In this document: piece by piece, positions 46,281 through 55,459 of the stretch
How positions within the stretch are numbered: the first letter of the stretch is position 1
How the letters are laid out: each line of letters opens with the position of its first letter
Source of the DNA: Flagellimonas amoyensis
GTDB taxonomy: Bacteria > Bacteroidota > Bacteroidia > Flavobacteriales > Flavobacteriaceae
NCBI RefSeq assembly: GCF_003058265.1
Contig: NZ_QBUK01000007.1
Span: forward strand, 62,001-126,000
Direction: 5' to 3'
DNA: 64,000 bases
The notes under the pieces: model-generated
Seen by the model: only the letters and a program-made list of their open reading frames with translations
Told to the model about the DNA's origin: nothing
Databases searched by the model: none
Translations under genes and position numbers: made by a program

Positions 46281-47486
46281 ATGAAAGGAAATTATAGTTT
46301 AACAATGAAAACATCAAAAGCGCTATATTTAGTTATCATCCTGAATTGGGGGTTCTTTCAACTTGGCATGGCCCAAAAGAAAGACAGTGATTATAAAGTT
46401 GCTGCATATTATTGGCCCGCTTATCACAATGAACCTAGATGGCGAACATTTTTTGATGGCCGCGAGGGCGAATGGGAAATAATACATAGGGCTTTACCAA
46501 AGTACGAAGGTCATAGACAACCAAGAGTTCCAGTATGGGGATATGAGGACGAAACCAATCCTAAAGTGATGGAAAAGAAAATAGATGCTGCCGTTTCCCA
46601 TGGAGTTAATGTTTTCATTTTTGACTGGTACTGGTATGAAGAGGAACCCTTTTTAGAGAAAACGATCAACGATGGATTTCTAAAGGCGAAGAACAATGAT
46701 AAAATCGACTTTTATATTATGTGGGCAAATCATGCCGCCACAACGCTTTGGGATAAACGCCGTTCCCATAAAATGGATACTATTTGGAATGGAGAGGTAG
46801 ACCGTAAAAATTTTAATATTGTCACAGATCGGATCATTGAAAAGTATATGAAACATCCTTCTTATTTAAAAATTGATGGTAAGCCTGTTTTTTCAATATA
46901 CGAATTGGGTACCTTAATTCAAGGGCTTGGGGGAATAGAAGAAACCAAAGACGCACTTGATTCCTTTCGGGAAAAAGTTAAAAATGCAGGGTTTCCGGGA
47001 CTTCATCTTCAGGCTATACTATGGTCCAATATTCCAGACACAAAGTCCAATGTTCCTGGCGACAATGCGAAAACACAGAATAACACCATTGAGGTTCTCG
47101 GTATAAATAGTCTAACCAATTATCAGTTTGTACATGTGTCTAGCCCCGTTGACAATTATTTGGATTGGGCTAACAAGGCTGTTGATAAATGGCAAGATTG
47201 GGACAATGAATTTTCAGTTCCTTTTTTCCCACATGTTGCAGTTGATTGGGATACTAATTCCAGATTTTACGACTATAAACCCAATATTAAAGAAGGGGTG
47301 AACCCGACAAATTTTAAAAAATATCTAATAAAAGCAAAATCATACATGGATAAACATCCTCAACAATATAAGTTAATGACCATTAACTCATGGAATGAGT
47401 GGAGTGAAGGCAGTTATCTTGAACCAGATACTGAACACGGCTATGGATATTTGGAAGCAATAAAGGCGGTGTTTGGCTCAAATTAG
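46281..47486 (+). CDS. GH99-like (WbsX-type) secreted glycoside hydrolase
   Basis: A 401-residue protein whose second ATG (46305) gives the better signal peptide (MKTSKALYLVIILNWGFFQL...MAQ). It has the GH99/WbsX fold motifs AAYYWPAYHNEPRWRTFF, HGVNVFIFDWYWYEEEPF, FYIMWANH and MTINSWNEWSEGSYLEPD, the last carrying the conserved Glu. GH99-type enzymes act on alpha-mannosides; WbsX-like relatives occur in rhamnose-related loci with other specificities. It closes the susCD operon. Confidence 0.82.
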   Translation: MKGNYSLTMKTSKALYLVIILNWGFFQLGMAQKKDSDYKVAAYYWPAYHNEPRWRTFFDGREGEWEIIHRALPKYEGHRQPRVPVWGYEDETNPKVMEKKIDAAVSHGVNVFIFDWYWYEEEPFLEKTINDGFLKAKNNDKIDFYIMWANHAATTLWDKRRSHKMDTIWNGEVDRKNFNIVTDRIIEKYMKHPSYLKIDGKPVFSIYELGTLIQGLGGIEETKDALDSFREKVKNAGFPGLHLQAILWSNIPDTKSNVPGDNAKTQNNTIEVLGINSLTNYQFVHVSSPVDNYLDWANKAVDKWQDWDNEFSVPFFPHVAVDWDTNSRFYDYKPNIKEGVNPTNFKKYLIKAKSYMDKHPQQYKLMTINSWNEWSEGSYLEPDTEHGYGYLEAIKAVFGSN

Positions 47487-47783
47487 TGTAAAAAGGGTGT
47501 TTTAGTATAAATTGAGGTTGAATTTCATTTAAATGCAAAAATGTTTCTAGCATTATCCAATCAAAATGAAGATCTTCCGAAAATATGATATAAAGCACTA
47601 ACCAAAAAGTATGAGAAGAATCCAAGACAATTATAGTGTTTGAATTGATTAGGTGGCTTTACCCAAATTCAATTAATAATTGGTGTTATGAAGGCTTTGA
47701 AGAACCAAAAACAAGATTAATGCTAAAAATGTTGGCAATTTATGGATAAAAGCCACTTTCTCTTAAAGTGAGTAAAAAGAATG

Positions 47784-47820
47784 TTAGCGGGGAGGGAATA
47801 TGTCCCCGCTAATTTTTTTA
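47784..47820 (+). terminator. Strong rho-independent terminator
   Basis: TTAGCGGGGA pairs with TCCCCGCTAA around a short loop and is followed by TTTTTTTA. It lies 300 bp beyond the GH99-like stop and closes the susCD operon. The stem resembles the terminator at 10536. The stretch 47487-47783 and 47821-48168 shows no clear gene. Confidence 0.85.
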
Positions 47821-48168
47821 TCTTATTTTGAGTATTTGCTACCTAACGTGGTAAGAGAATTTGTTCAACCCTGATTTTCAAGGGCAGTTTTTCTCGGAAT
47901 CAGGGACCAACATTATTTTGATGGAACTCTCAAATTAGGTCTTCAGTTGACATTAGGGTGAGAGCATGATGCCCAGGATTTTATGAAATAACCAACATTC
48001 ATTCACAGCCAATAAGAGAAATGGACATTCTAAGAATAAAAATTTCTTACGAAGATTCAGAGATAACCGTCCCGAGTGCCAAAAATACATTCATCAAATC
48101 CATTATAGTCACTAAACGCCAAGGCAGTTTGGTGGACAATCCCTAGCCAATTATTTTACCGTATCGAA

Positions 48169-48273
48169 CGGTAAATTACCAGAGGCTATATTGGCAATTA
48201 TGCTTTCAACAATTTGCAGATATTTCGGTTTCCGAGACTTTGGGTCAACCTCTATGTAACTATACGAATCCAT
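48169..48273 (-). pseudogene. Truncated gntR fragment (first 35 codons)
   Basis: Identical to 21045-21149, the 5' end of the GntR-type gene on the same strand. It shows that the repeat was copied from the gntR-rhaEW locus rather than the reverse at this edge. Confidence 0.95.
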
Positions 48274-48414
48274 AATTTCCAGGGGGTTTCAATTTCTGGC
48301 AATAACAATCTAATTTACTGGAAATATTAAAAAAGTAAAAATTACGGTACACCACAGGATAGCCGAAGAATATCGATCAATTAAGTTAGCGGTTCCAACA
48401 TTAATCAAACACCA

Positions 48415-50520
48415 ATGAGCATAGACATCAAGGAATTTAAGCACGTAAACTATCTGTGGGACGAGGAGCGGGCCCTGGAACTCGGCGACGACCAGGTCGC
48501 CCTGTTCCTCTACAGGTCCAACATCCTGGGAGCCGACCTGAGGATCACCAACTACGGCGGGGGGAACACCAGCTGCAAGACCATCGAGAAGGACCCGCTC
48601 AACGGCGGAGATGTCGAGGTCATGTGGATCAAGGGCTCCGGGGGCGACATCGGCACTCTGGACCGCAGCGGTATCGCCGGGCTCTACACCGAGAGGCTCA
48701 GGAACCTCAAGCACGTCTACAGGGGGCTGCACGACGAGGACCGGATGGTCGGACTGTTCAACCACTGCATCTATGATCTGGATAGCCGTGCCCCTTCCAT
48801 CGACACCCCTTTGCACGGGCTGCTGCCCTTCAAGCACATCGACCACCTGCACCCCGATGCGCTCATTGCCGTGGCTGCGGCCAAGGACAGTGAAAGGGTC
48901 ACCAAGGAAATCTGGGGGGACACCATGGGATGGGTCCCGTGGCAGAGGCCAGGGTTCGACCTCGGCCTACAGCTCGAAAAATGCCTCAACGACAATCCCG
49001 GCATCAGGGGGATCGTTCTGGGGAGCCACGGCCTGTTCACCTGGGGGGACACCTCCCATGAATGTTACATCAACAGTTTGGAGGTCATTGAAAAGGCATC
49101 GGACTATATCGAAAAGAAAATAAAGGGGAAAGGAAGTGTCTTTGGCGGGGCCAAGGTAAAATCCCTCCCATCCGAAGGGCGTAAAGAAAAGGCCGCACGG
49201 TTGATGCCCCTTCTCCGTGGCCTTTGCTCCTCCGAAAAACGAATGATCGGCCATTTTACCGATGCGGACGTGGTGATGGAGTATATCAACAGCAACGACC
49301 TGCAAAGGCTCGCTCCCATGGGGACCTCGTGCCCAGACCACTTCCTCAGGACCAAGATCCAACCGTTGGTGTTGACACTTGACCCCAAAGAAGATGTGTC
49401 AGATCCAGAGGAAGTTCTTAAAAAATTGGAACCTGCCTTTGAACAGTACCGGAAAGAATATAAAGAATACTACGAGAACTGTAAACACGATAACAGCCCT
49501 GCAATGAGGGACCCCAACCCCGTGATCATCATTTACCCCGGGGTCGGGATGTTCAGCTTCTCGAAGGACAAGCAGACCACCCGGGTCGCCAGCGAGTTCT
49601 ATGTCAACGCCATCAACGTCATGAGGGGGGCCGAGGCCATATCGGCCTACACCTCACTCCCAAGACAGGAGGCCTTCGACATCGAGTACTGGCTCCTGGA
49701 GGAGGCCAAGCTACAGCGCATGCCCAAGGAAAAACCGCTCTCCAGAAAAATCGCCCTTGTCACAGGGGCCGGTGGGGGGATCGGCAAGGCCATTGCCGAC
49801 AAACTTGCAGAACAAGGCGCAAATGTCGTACTGGCCGATATTGCAGAAGACCGATTGAAAGAAGCCATCGGCACCTATAAAAGAGACGTGGCAGGCTATG
49901 TTGTTTGTGATGTCACCGACAAAAAGTCCATTCAGGAAGCCTTCAAAACAGCATGCCTTGAATTTGGTGGTGTAGATATAATCATCCACAGTGCCGGGCT
50001 AGCCATCTCAAAACCTCTGGAAGAAACCACAAGTGAAGATTGGGACCTGCTACAGAATGTTTTGGTAAAAGGCCAATTTGAGCTCTTCAAGCAAGGCGTT
50101 GAAGTCATGGACAAACAAGATCTGGGGGGGGATATTATAAGCATCGCCAGTAAGAATGGACTGGTTTCCGGCCCCAATAATGTAGCCTACGGAACGGCCA
50201 AGGCCGCCCAACAGCACATGGTACGACTACTAGCTGCTGAGCTCGGGCCAAAAGACATTCGCGTGAATACCGTAAATCCGGACGGCGTCATCGTGGGCAG
50301 CAAGATCTGGGAGGGCGAATGGGCCGAAGGCCGTGCAAAGGCATATGGGATAAAAGTAGAGGAGCTCCCGGCACACTATGCCAAGCGTAATCTAATGAAC
50401 AAAATAATCTATCCCGGTGACATTGCCAATGGTGTATTTGCCTTGGTGGGCATTTTGGATAAGAGTACAGGTTCAATCATAAATGTCGACGGTGGAATGG
50501 CCAATGCATTCGTCAGATAA
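48415..50520 (+). CDS. rhaEW: Bifunctional L-rhamnulose-1-phosphate aldolase / L-lactaldehyde dehydrogenase, copy 2
   Basis: The 701-residue protein is identical to that encoded at 21291-23396, with the same upstream 120 bp. Here it is followed by an L-lactate dehydrogenase-like gene and a permease instead of RhaI/RhaB, giving a unit that runs from rhamnulose-1-phosphate to pyruvate. The perfect identity of two 2.1-kb genes points to recent duplication or ongoing gene conversion. Confidence 0.92.
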   Translation: MSIDIKEFKHVNYLWDEERALELGDDQVALFLYRSNILGADLRITNYGGGNTSCKTIEKDPLNGGDVEVMWIKGSGGDIGTLDRSGIAGLYTERLRNLKHVYRGLHDEDRMVGLFNHCIYDLDSRAPSIDTPLHGLLPFKHIDHLHPDALIAVAAAKDSERVTKEIWGDTMGWVPWQRPGFDLGLQLEKCLNDNPGIRGIVLGSHGLFTWGDTSHECYINSLEVIEKASDYIEKKIKGKGSVFGGAKVKSLPSEGRKEKAARLMPLLRGLCSSEKRMIGHFTDADVVMEYINSNDLQRLAPMGTSCPDHFLRTKIQPLVLTLDPKEDVSDPEEVLKKLEPAFEQYRKEYKEYYENCKHDNSPAMRDPNPVIIIYPGVGMFSFSKDKQTTRVASEFYVNAINVMRGAEAISAYTSLPRQEAFDIEYWLLEEAKLQRMPKEKPLSRKIALVTGAGGGIGKAIADKLAEQGANVVLADIAEDRLKEAIGTYKRDVAGYVVCDVTDKKSIQEAFKTACLEFGGVDIIIHSAGLAISKPLEETTSEDWDLLQNVLVKGQFELFKQGVEVMDKQDLGGDIISIASKNGLVSGPNNVAYGTAKAAQQHMVRLLAAELGPKDIRVNTVNPDGVIVGSKIWEGEWAEGRAKAYGIKVEELPAHYAKRNLMNKIIYPGDIANGVFALVGILDKSTGSIINVDGGMANAFVR

Positions 50521-50556
50521 AGAAAAGAGTAAGTTGGTTTAGTTTAATTCAAGTAT

Positions 50557-50583
50557 CCCCGGGCCTGCATGAATGGTCCGGGG
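50557..50583 (+). terminator. GC-rich hairpin after rhaEW copy 2
   Basis: CCCCGGGCC and GGTCCGGGG form a 9-bp stem with one G-T pair and a 9-nt loop. The repeat shared with copy 1 ends exactly after the first arm, where copy 1 has a weaker hairpin. No T-run follows, so termination is uncertain. Confidence 0.4.
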
Positions 50584-50756
50584 TTACCCCAAAAAATCAA
50601 GCAGATGAAACTACAGGACAGCACCAAAAGCCACCAACAGGAAAACATAAGAAAATTTGAGGCCATTGCCCTAAGACTTATAAAATTTTGAATCGCCAAT
50701 CCCTGCACTGTAAAAAATAATTATTTCCAATTTTAAGCTGTTAAAAAAGCAATAGC

Positions 50757-51902
50757 ATGACCCTACGTTTTGATACCCGATACCCATCCGTTGACGACCT
50801 AAGGGAAAAGGCCAAAAAAAGGATACCTCGATTTGCCTTTGAATATTTGGACGGTGGGTGCAACGAGGACGTCAATCTTTTGAGGAACACTTCCGAGATA
50901 AGGGACATTACCTTAAAACCCACCTACATCAAGGATTTTAAGTCGGCCTCCATACAAACAAGATTGTTCGGGGAAACATATGATGCCCCTTTTGGTGTTG
51001 CCCCTGTGGGCCTTCAGGGCTTGATGTGGCCCAATTCCCCCGAAATCTTGGCTAAAGCAGCGCTCCAACACAACATTCCCTTTATCCTGAGTACAGTGAC
51101 CACAATGGATATCGAGCGGGCCAGTGAACTTACCGAGGGCAAGGCCTGGTTCCAACTGTACAATCCATCAGAGGATGCCGTACGGAACAGCATCATAGAT
51201 CGCGCCTCGGCCTCAGGTTGCCCAGTACTGGTGTTGCTCTGTGACGTACCCACCTTCGGATACCGACCACGGGACTTCAAAAATGGTCTGGCCCTTCCAC
51301 CAAAAATGACCTTGGCCAATATCCTACAGGTCTTGGGCAAGCCAAGCTGGGCCATACAGACCTTGAAATATGGCATTCCTACCTTTGAGACCCTTCGACC
51401 CTATACCCCAGAAGGCCTTAATCTGAAACAATTGGGCAAATTTATGGACAGGACATTTTCCGGCCGTTTGAACGAGGAACGCATCAAACCTATCAGGGAT
51501 CGATGGAAAGGCAAATTGGTACTGAAGGGCGTGGCATCCGAGGAGGATACCGAACAGGCCATTCGATTGGGGTTTGATGGTATCATTGTCTCGAACCACG
51601 GCGGACGGCAATTGGATGCAGGAGAGTCCTCCATTGCACCATTGACACGGATTGCAGCCAAATATAAGGACCAGATCACCATAATGATGGACAGTGGCAT
51701 GCGCTCGGGTCCCGATATTGCCCGGTCCTTGGCCAAGGGTGCGGAGTTTACCTTTATGGGTCGCTCCTTTATGTATGGGGCAGCCGCCTTGGGAACCAAA
51801 GGTGGCGACCATACCATGTCCATCCTCAAGGTACAGCTCCAACAAATCATGGATCAATTGTGCTGTGAAAACATACAAGACCTCCACAAACACGTAATAT
51901 GA
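50757..51902 (+). CDS. lldD: FMN-dependent alpha-hydroxy-acid dehydrogenase (L-lactate dehydrogenase-like)
   Basis: A 381-residue TIM-barrel flavoenzyme: RIPRFAFEYLDGGCNED at the start, PFGVAPVGLQGLMWPNSPEI (FMN site), LVLKGVASEEDTEQAIRLGF with catalytic Lys, and IIVSNHGGRQLDAGES with the catalytic His and Arg; FMGRSFMYGAAALGTKGGDH binds the phosphate. The family oxidises L-lactate to pyruvate. Its place after RhaEW, which makes L-lactate, supports that role; glycolate or another hydroxy acid cannot be ruled out. Confidence 0.88.
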   Translation: MTLRFDTRYPSVDDLREKAKKRIPRFAFEYLDGGCNEDVNLLRNTSEIRDITLKPTYIKDFKSASIQTRLFGETYDAPFGVAPVGLQGLMWPNSPEILAKAALQHNIPFILSTVTTMDIERASELTEGKAWFQLYNPSEDAVRNSIIDRASASGCPVLVLLCDVPTFGYRPRDFKNGLALPPKMTLANILQVLGKPSWAIQTLKYGIPTFETLRPYTPEGLNLKQLGKFMDRTFSGRLNEERIKPIRDRWKGKLVLKGVASEEDTEQAIRLGFDGIIVSNHGGRQLDAGESSIAPLTRIAAKYKDQITIMMDSGMRSGPDIARSLAKGAEFTFMGRSFMYGAAALGTKGGDHTMSILKVQLQQIMDQLCCENIQDLHKHVI

Positions 51903-51956
51903 CAAACGCACAAAAAGCAAGCTAGCACTAAAAAATTAACAAACAAACCAAACCAC

Positions 51957-53357
51957 ATGAGCCAATTCAATATTGAAGCAGAAATCGAAGAAATAGCAGG
52001 TGGAGAATTTGAAAGGGAACCGGTACCCCAATCCAAACTTAAAAGTTGGAAAAGTTTTTTGGGGATGTATGCAGGAGAGCATGCCGCAGGTACGGAGTTC
52101 GTGATAGGCCCCTTGTTTCTGACCACTGGTGTTAGCGCCTTCGATTTGATCATTGGTCTTTTAATCGGTAATCTATTGGCGGTTCTTAGCTGGCGATTTT
52201 TAACCGCCGAAATCGCTGTTAAACACCGACTCACACTTTATTACCAATTAGAGAAAATTTGTGGTAAAAAGCTGGTCATTGGATATAACCTTGCCAACGG
52301 AATCTTGTTCTGTTTCCTAGCTGGGGCCATGATCACTGTTTCTGCCACCGCTGTCGGGATTCCTTTCAACATGGAAATGCCAAAATTGACAGATACAGTT
52401 CCCAATGGCATGACCTGGGTCATTATTGTGATTGCCATCGGAACAGTCATTTCATTGATTGCCGCCAGGGGTTATGAAACCGTCTCAATTGCTGCCAACT
52501 GGATGGCACCCATAATTGTTCTTGCCTTCTTGGCAAGCGGCTTTGTTGCCTTGCGCGAATTGGATGTGAGGAGTTTTTCTGATTTTTGGAATATTTGGGG
52601 CGAAGGCACAGATCCGTTTCCAGGTCAAACCAAGTATACTTTTTGGCATGTAGTGATATGGTCATGGTTTGCCAATGCTGCCATGCACGTGGGCATGTCT
52701 GACCTTTCTGTGTTTCGATTTGCCAAAAAAGCGAATGCAGGATGGACCACTGCCGCTGGAATGTACGTTGGTCATTATATGGCTTGGATAGCTGCTGCAT
52801 TACTCTATGCAGTATATTTAAAATCCCCCGAAGCCCAACTAGCATTGGCTGAGGGAAATCCCCCCACTGTTGCACCTGGACCATTGGCTTACAATGCCTT
52901 GGGTATTTTCGGTGCAGTAGCAGTGGTTTTGGCTGGCTGGACAACAGCAAATCCAACAATATATAGGGCGGGATTGGCCTTTCAAGCAATAATGCCCAAA
53001 ACTTCAACTTTCTGGGTGACCATTATAGCAGGAAGTGTTGCCACAATTGCAGGTCTGTTTCCAGCATTTGCCATGAAATTGTTGGATTTTGTTGCCCTCT
53101 ATGGTTTTATTCTTGCCCCTGTTGGAGCCATAATAGTTTTTGAACACTTTTTTGGCAAAAAAATGGGGATTGTGCAGGACTATGCAGAAAATCAAAATAA
53201 GTCTTTCAACGTTGCTGTTCTTTTGGCTTGGCTTTTAAGCTTTGGTCTGTTCTATTCCCTTGCACACTATTTTGGAATATTCTTATCCTTTGTCATCCTT
53301 CCCACTTGGATACTATGCGGTCTTTTATATTTACTCATGGCAAAGAAAAGGCGTTAG
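51957..53357 (+). CDS. NCS1-like (purine/cytosine permease-type) membrane transporter
   Basis: A 466-residue protein with about 12 hydrophobic segments (for example FVIGPLFLTTGVSAFDLIIG, NLLAVLSWRFLTAEIAVKHR, WIAAALLYAVYL, VILPTWILCGLLYLLMAKKR) and NCS1-like spacing. Family members import nucleobases and related compounds with Na+ or H+. Following the lactate dehydrogenase-like gene, a role in uptake or export of a pathway product is possible but not shown. Other APC-superfamily assignments remain open. Confidence 0.65.
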   Translation: MSQFNIEAEIEEIAGGEFEREPVPQSKLKSWKSFLGMYAGEHAAGTEFVIGPLFLTTGVSAFDLIIGLLIGNLLAVLSWRFLTAEIAVKHRLTLYYQLEKICGKKLVIGYNLANGILFCFLAGAMITVSATAVGIPFNMEMPKLTDTVPNGMTWVIIVIAIGTVISLIAARGYETVSIAANWMAPIIVLAFLASGFVALRELDVRSFSDFWNIWGEGTDPFPGQTKYTFWHVVIWSWFANAAMHVGMSDLSVFRFAKKANAGWTTAAGMYVGHYMAWIAAALLYAVYLKSPEAQLALAEGNPPTVAPGPLAYNALGIFGAVAVVLAGWTTANPTIYRAGLAFQAIMPKTSTFWVTIIAGSVATIAGLFPAFAMKLLDFVALYGFILAPVGAIIVFEHFFGKKMGIVQDYAENQNKSFNVAVLLAWLLSFGLFYSLAHYFGIFLSFVILPTWILCGLLYLLMAKKRR

Positions 53358-53738
53358 CCTTGAACTCATAAAAATAAGGAGCCATTGATTTTATGGAATA
53401 TGTAACCCTCATTTCTAATACTTTATATTCGATGAGCCTGGAAAAAAATTTTAGTAACCCCATTGTCCCCTTAGTGTTCTTTCTATCTTTATTTTCATTG
53501 TCTCCCTAAAAAATGGCTCTTTACCACACTATTGACACCCTCCTGCATTTGAAACATATAATTCTATTATTCGCTTCATTTGGGTCATTATTTGATCACC
53601 ACAGATCGGTGCAGCACAAACCATAAAGGTATTGGTAATATTAAAGTCAAGGGAAGGAAAACACCATCGTCGATTGTTGAATTGGAACCCTACTCCGGAT
53701 GAATTTCCAAAAGTTTTACAATCATGACAAGTTCAATG
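53358..53738. other. Non-coding boundary between rhamnose locus and transfer module
   Basis: 380 bp between convergent gene blocks. No gene, repeat or clear terminator was recognised. Confidence 0.6.
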
Positions 53739-54530
53739 CTATTTTCCAACCACAAGTACCCGATTCCCATGCTGTTCCCTCAATATCAACCGCAACCGTT
53801 CGTTATCACCAAGAACAAACTTGGGCAAGACCATTACAAAACGGATGTCATCCCCATGGGCCAGTATTTTTGGCAATCCAATGGTCTGATCTACCTTCAA
53901 TGGAATCTCCTGGTATGAGGCCCTTCGTTTTTTGGAACCATTGACCAAGTGAACATCCCAATGATCCACTTCAAAATCAACTTCCGATCGATTCTTAAGG
54001 CCACAGACCAAATAAACCTTTTGATCGGAATAATGGACGTTCTCCAATCGGAACACCAGTCCCATCTTTCGTCTGCGCGCCAAGGTCGTAGGAGCAGTAT
54101 CCAAAAGCCTTCGAGCCATTTCTGAAATCACGACACGATCTTTCTTGGCCGTTTTGGCCAAAGGTACATTGGTTGGAACGGGACGTTCCGATCCAATATG
54201 TTCCCCAGCTTGTATAAAATAATTCAACCGAGGAATTTCTTCTGTATAGGTTAAGATATAAGCATATACAAGACCATCGTTGGTGATCACCAACAAATTA
54301 CTGTCTTCCGCCTCCACTCCTTGCAACAAGCCAACATGGCCCGCCCTTTTCCTATCATAGGAAAAGACAAAACCCTCATGGCCGGTCACGGCACGCTTGA
54401 TGGGGCTTGGAAAGAACAAGGCCACACTCATGGTCCCGTTCACATAAAGGGTATCCAAGACCTGTTGCCCCCTCAAACCCATGGTGCATAACAAACCTAA
54501 GGTCAAAAAAATGATTTGTTCGTTTTTCAT
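53739..54530 (-). CDS. traN: Conjugative transposon protein TraN (DUF4138, VirB9-like)
   Basis: A 263-residue exported protein (signal IIFLTLGLLCTMGLRG) with the TraN opening DTLYVNGTMSVALFFPSPIK and a long beta-rich body (MGLVFRLENVHYSDQKVYLV, VYLVCGLKNRSEVDFEVD). It is an outer-membrane/periplasmic part of the type IV secretion channel. It overlaps traM by four bases and is the last gene of the tra operon here; traO, traP and traQ are not present after it. Confidence 0.88.
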   Translation of the reverse strand: MKNEQIIFLTLGLLCTMGLRGQQVLDTLYVNGTMSVALFFPSPIKRAVTGHEGFVFSYDRKRAGHVGLLQGVEAEDSNLLVITNDGLVYAYILTYTEEIPRLNYFIQAGEHIGSERPVPTNVPLAKTAKKDRVVISEMARRLLDTAPTTLARRRKMGLVFRLENVHYSDQKVYLVCGLKNRSEVDFEVDHWDVHLVNGSKKRRASYQEIPLKVDQTIGLPKILAHGDDIRFVMVLPKFVLGDNERLRLILREQHGNRVLVVGK

Positions 54531-55459
54531 AATTTAGGTTTTAGCATCAATTGATAATTACCCTTCACCTCCACCTTTATGGCCCGATTGTGCCGTTGGA
54601 AGATTCGGTTCAAGCCACCGATCTGTGGGAGGCCCGGTACATTCATCTCGCCGATGGCCTCATCCAAGCCCTTTTCCATGAGCTCACCTTTCAGGTGGTT
54701 TTCCACATAAATCCCTTCTTGGTCGTCCTGCAAATCATAGGCTTTCCAAGGGATTCCATTTTCCCCAAATGCTGGAAGGTCCACCATCACCCGGTTGGGG
54801 CGTATCTTGACAAACCCATAAAGGCGGGTTCCCTTCGGAACCCAATTCCCAGCCAGATAAACCGAATCGGACAACCGCAGGTCCAAGCGTTGTCCATCCC
54901 TTAAGGTTTGATCCCCATCCACATATACCTTGACCGTAATATTATTTGGCAAACCTTCAACGATATCGTGTTCTTTTGGGTTGGAAGCAAAAAAAAGCTG
55001 ATGGGACAACCCCAATTCCTTTATCGGGTTTTGCAGGTTCGTTTCCACAATTCGAGTTAAGGTGTCCGTCACTCCTGCTTTGGGAGCAGGAGGGTGCAGC
55101 TCTGGGTTTATGATTGGTTTTATTCCAGTTTGCAGGGCTCCGGCATCAAAAACACTATCTATGATCCGTTGTTTTTCATATTCCATATAATCCGGGTTGA
55201 AATAGCCCTTGTCATCAATCATATGGTCGGGATAGATGGGAGGAGCGGTAACCTCCCGTTCCTCTTTCATGGCTTCCAACGCCTTTAATTTGCTGTCGTA
55301 CTCGACCTGAGTTTCTTCCAAATCGGGTATGGGTATCCGTTCGGGATCCAATTCCGCTTTCTTGTCCTTTCCAAAGATCATGATGCCATAGATGGTAATG
55401 AACAATACAACGCAGACCAGTACAAGGGCAAATACAATCTTATTCTTCTGTGTTTTCAT
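54527..55459 (-). CDS. traM: Conjugative transposon protein TraM (VirB10-like)
   Basis: I prefer the ATG at 55459 (MKTQKNKIVFALVLVCVVLF) over the TTG at 55489; the former overlaps traK by 20 bp. About 310 residues: one membrane helix near the N-terminus, a proline- and charge-rich periplasmic linker, and a C-terminal TraM domain (VKVYVDGDQTLRDGQRLDLR, GNWVPKGTRLYGFVKI). It bridges inner and outer membrane in the transfer channel. traL, often between traK and traM, is absent. Confidence 0.88.
   Translation of the reverse strand: MKTQKNKIVFALVLVCVVLFITIYGIMIFGKDKKAELDPERIPIPDLEETQVEYDSKLKALEAMKEEREVTAPPIYPDHMIDDKGYFNPDYMEYEKQRIIDSVFDAGALQTGIKPIINPELHPPAPKAGVTDTLTRIVETNLQNPIKELGLSHQLFFASNPKEHDIVEGLPNNITVKVYVDGDQTLRDGQRLDLRLSDSVYLAGNWVPKGTRLYGFVKIRPNRVMVDLPAFGENGIPWKAYDLQDDQEGIYVENHLKGELMEKGLDEAIGEMNVPGLPQIGGLNRIFQRHNRAIKVEVKGNYQLMLKPKL

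Larger units (their letters stand above)
48169..50565 (+). repeat. 2.4-kb direct repeat, copy 2
   Basis: Second copy of 21045-23441. The left edge falls inside an inverted repeat TTTACCGT-ATCGA-ACGGTAAA (48155-48175); the right edge falls at the end of the 5' arm of a GC hairpin (50557-50583). Flanking DNA differs completely from copy 1. Confidence 0.97.

Noticed and set aside
48000..48150. Small 41-codon frame starting at 48020
   Set aside because: No recognisable features, in a stretch that looks decayed; cannot be supported as a gene.
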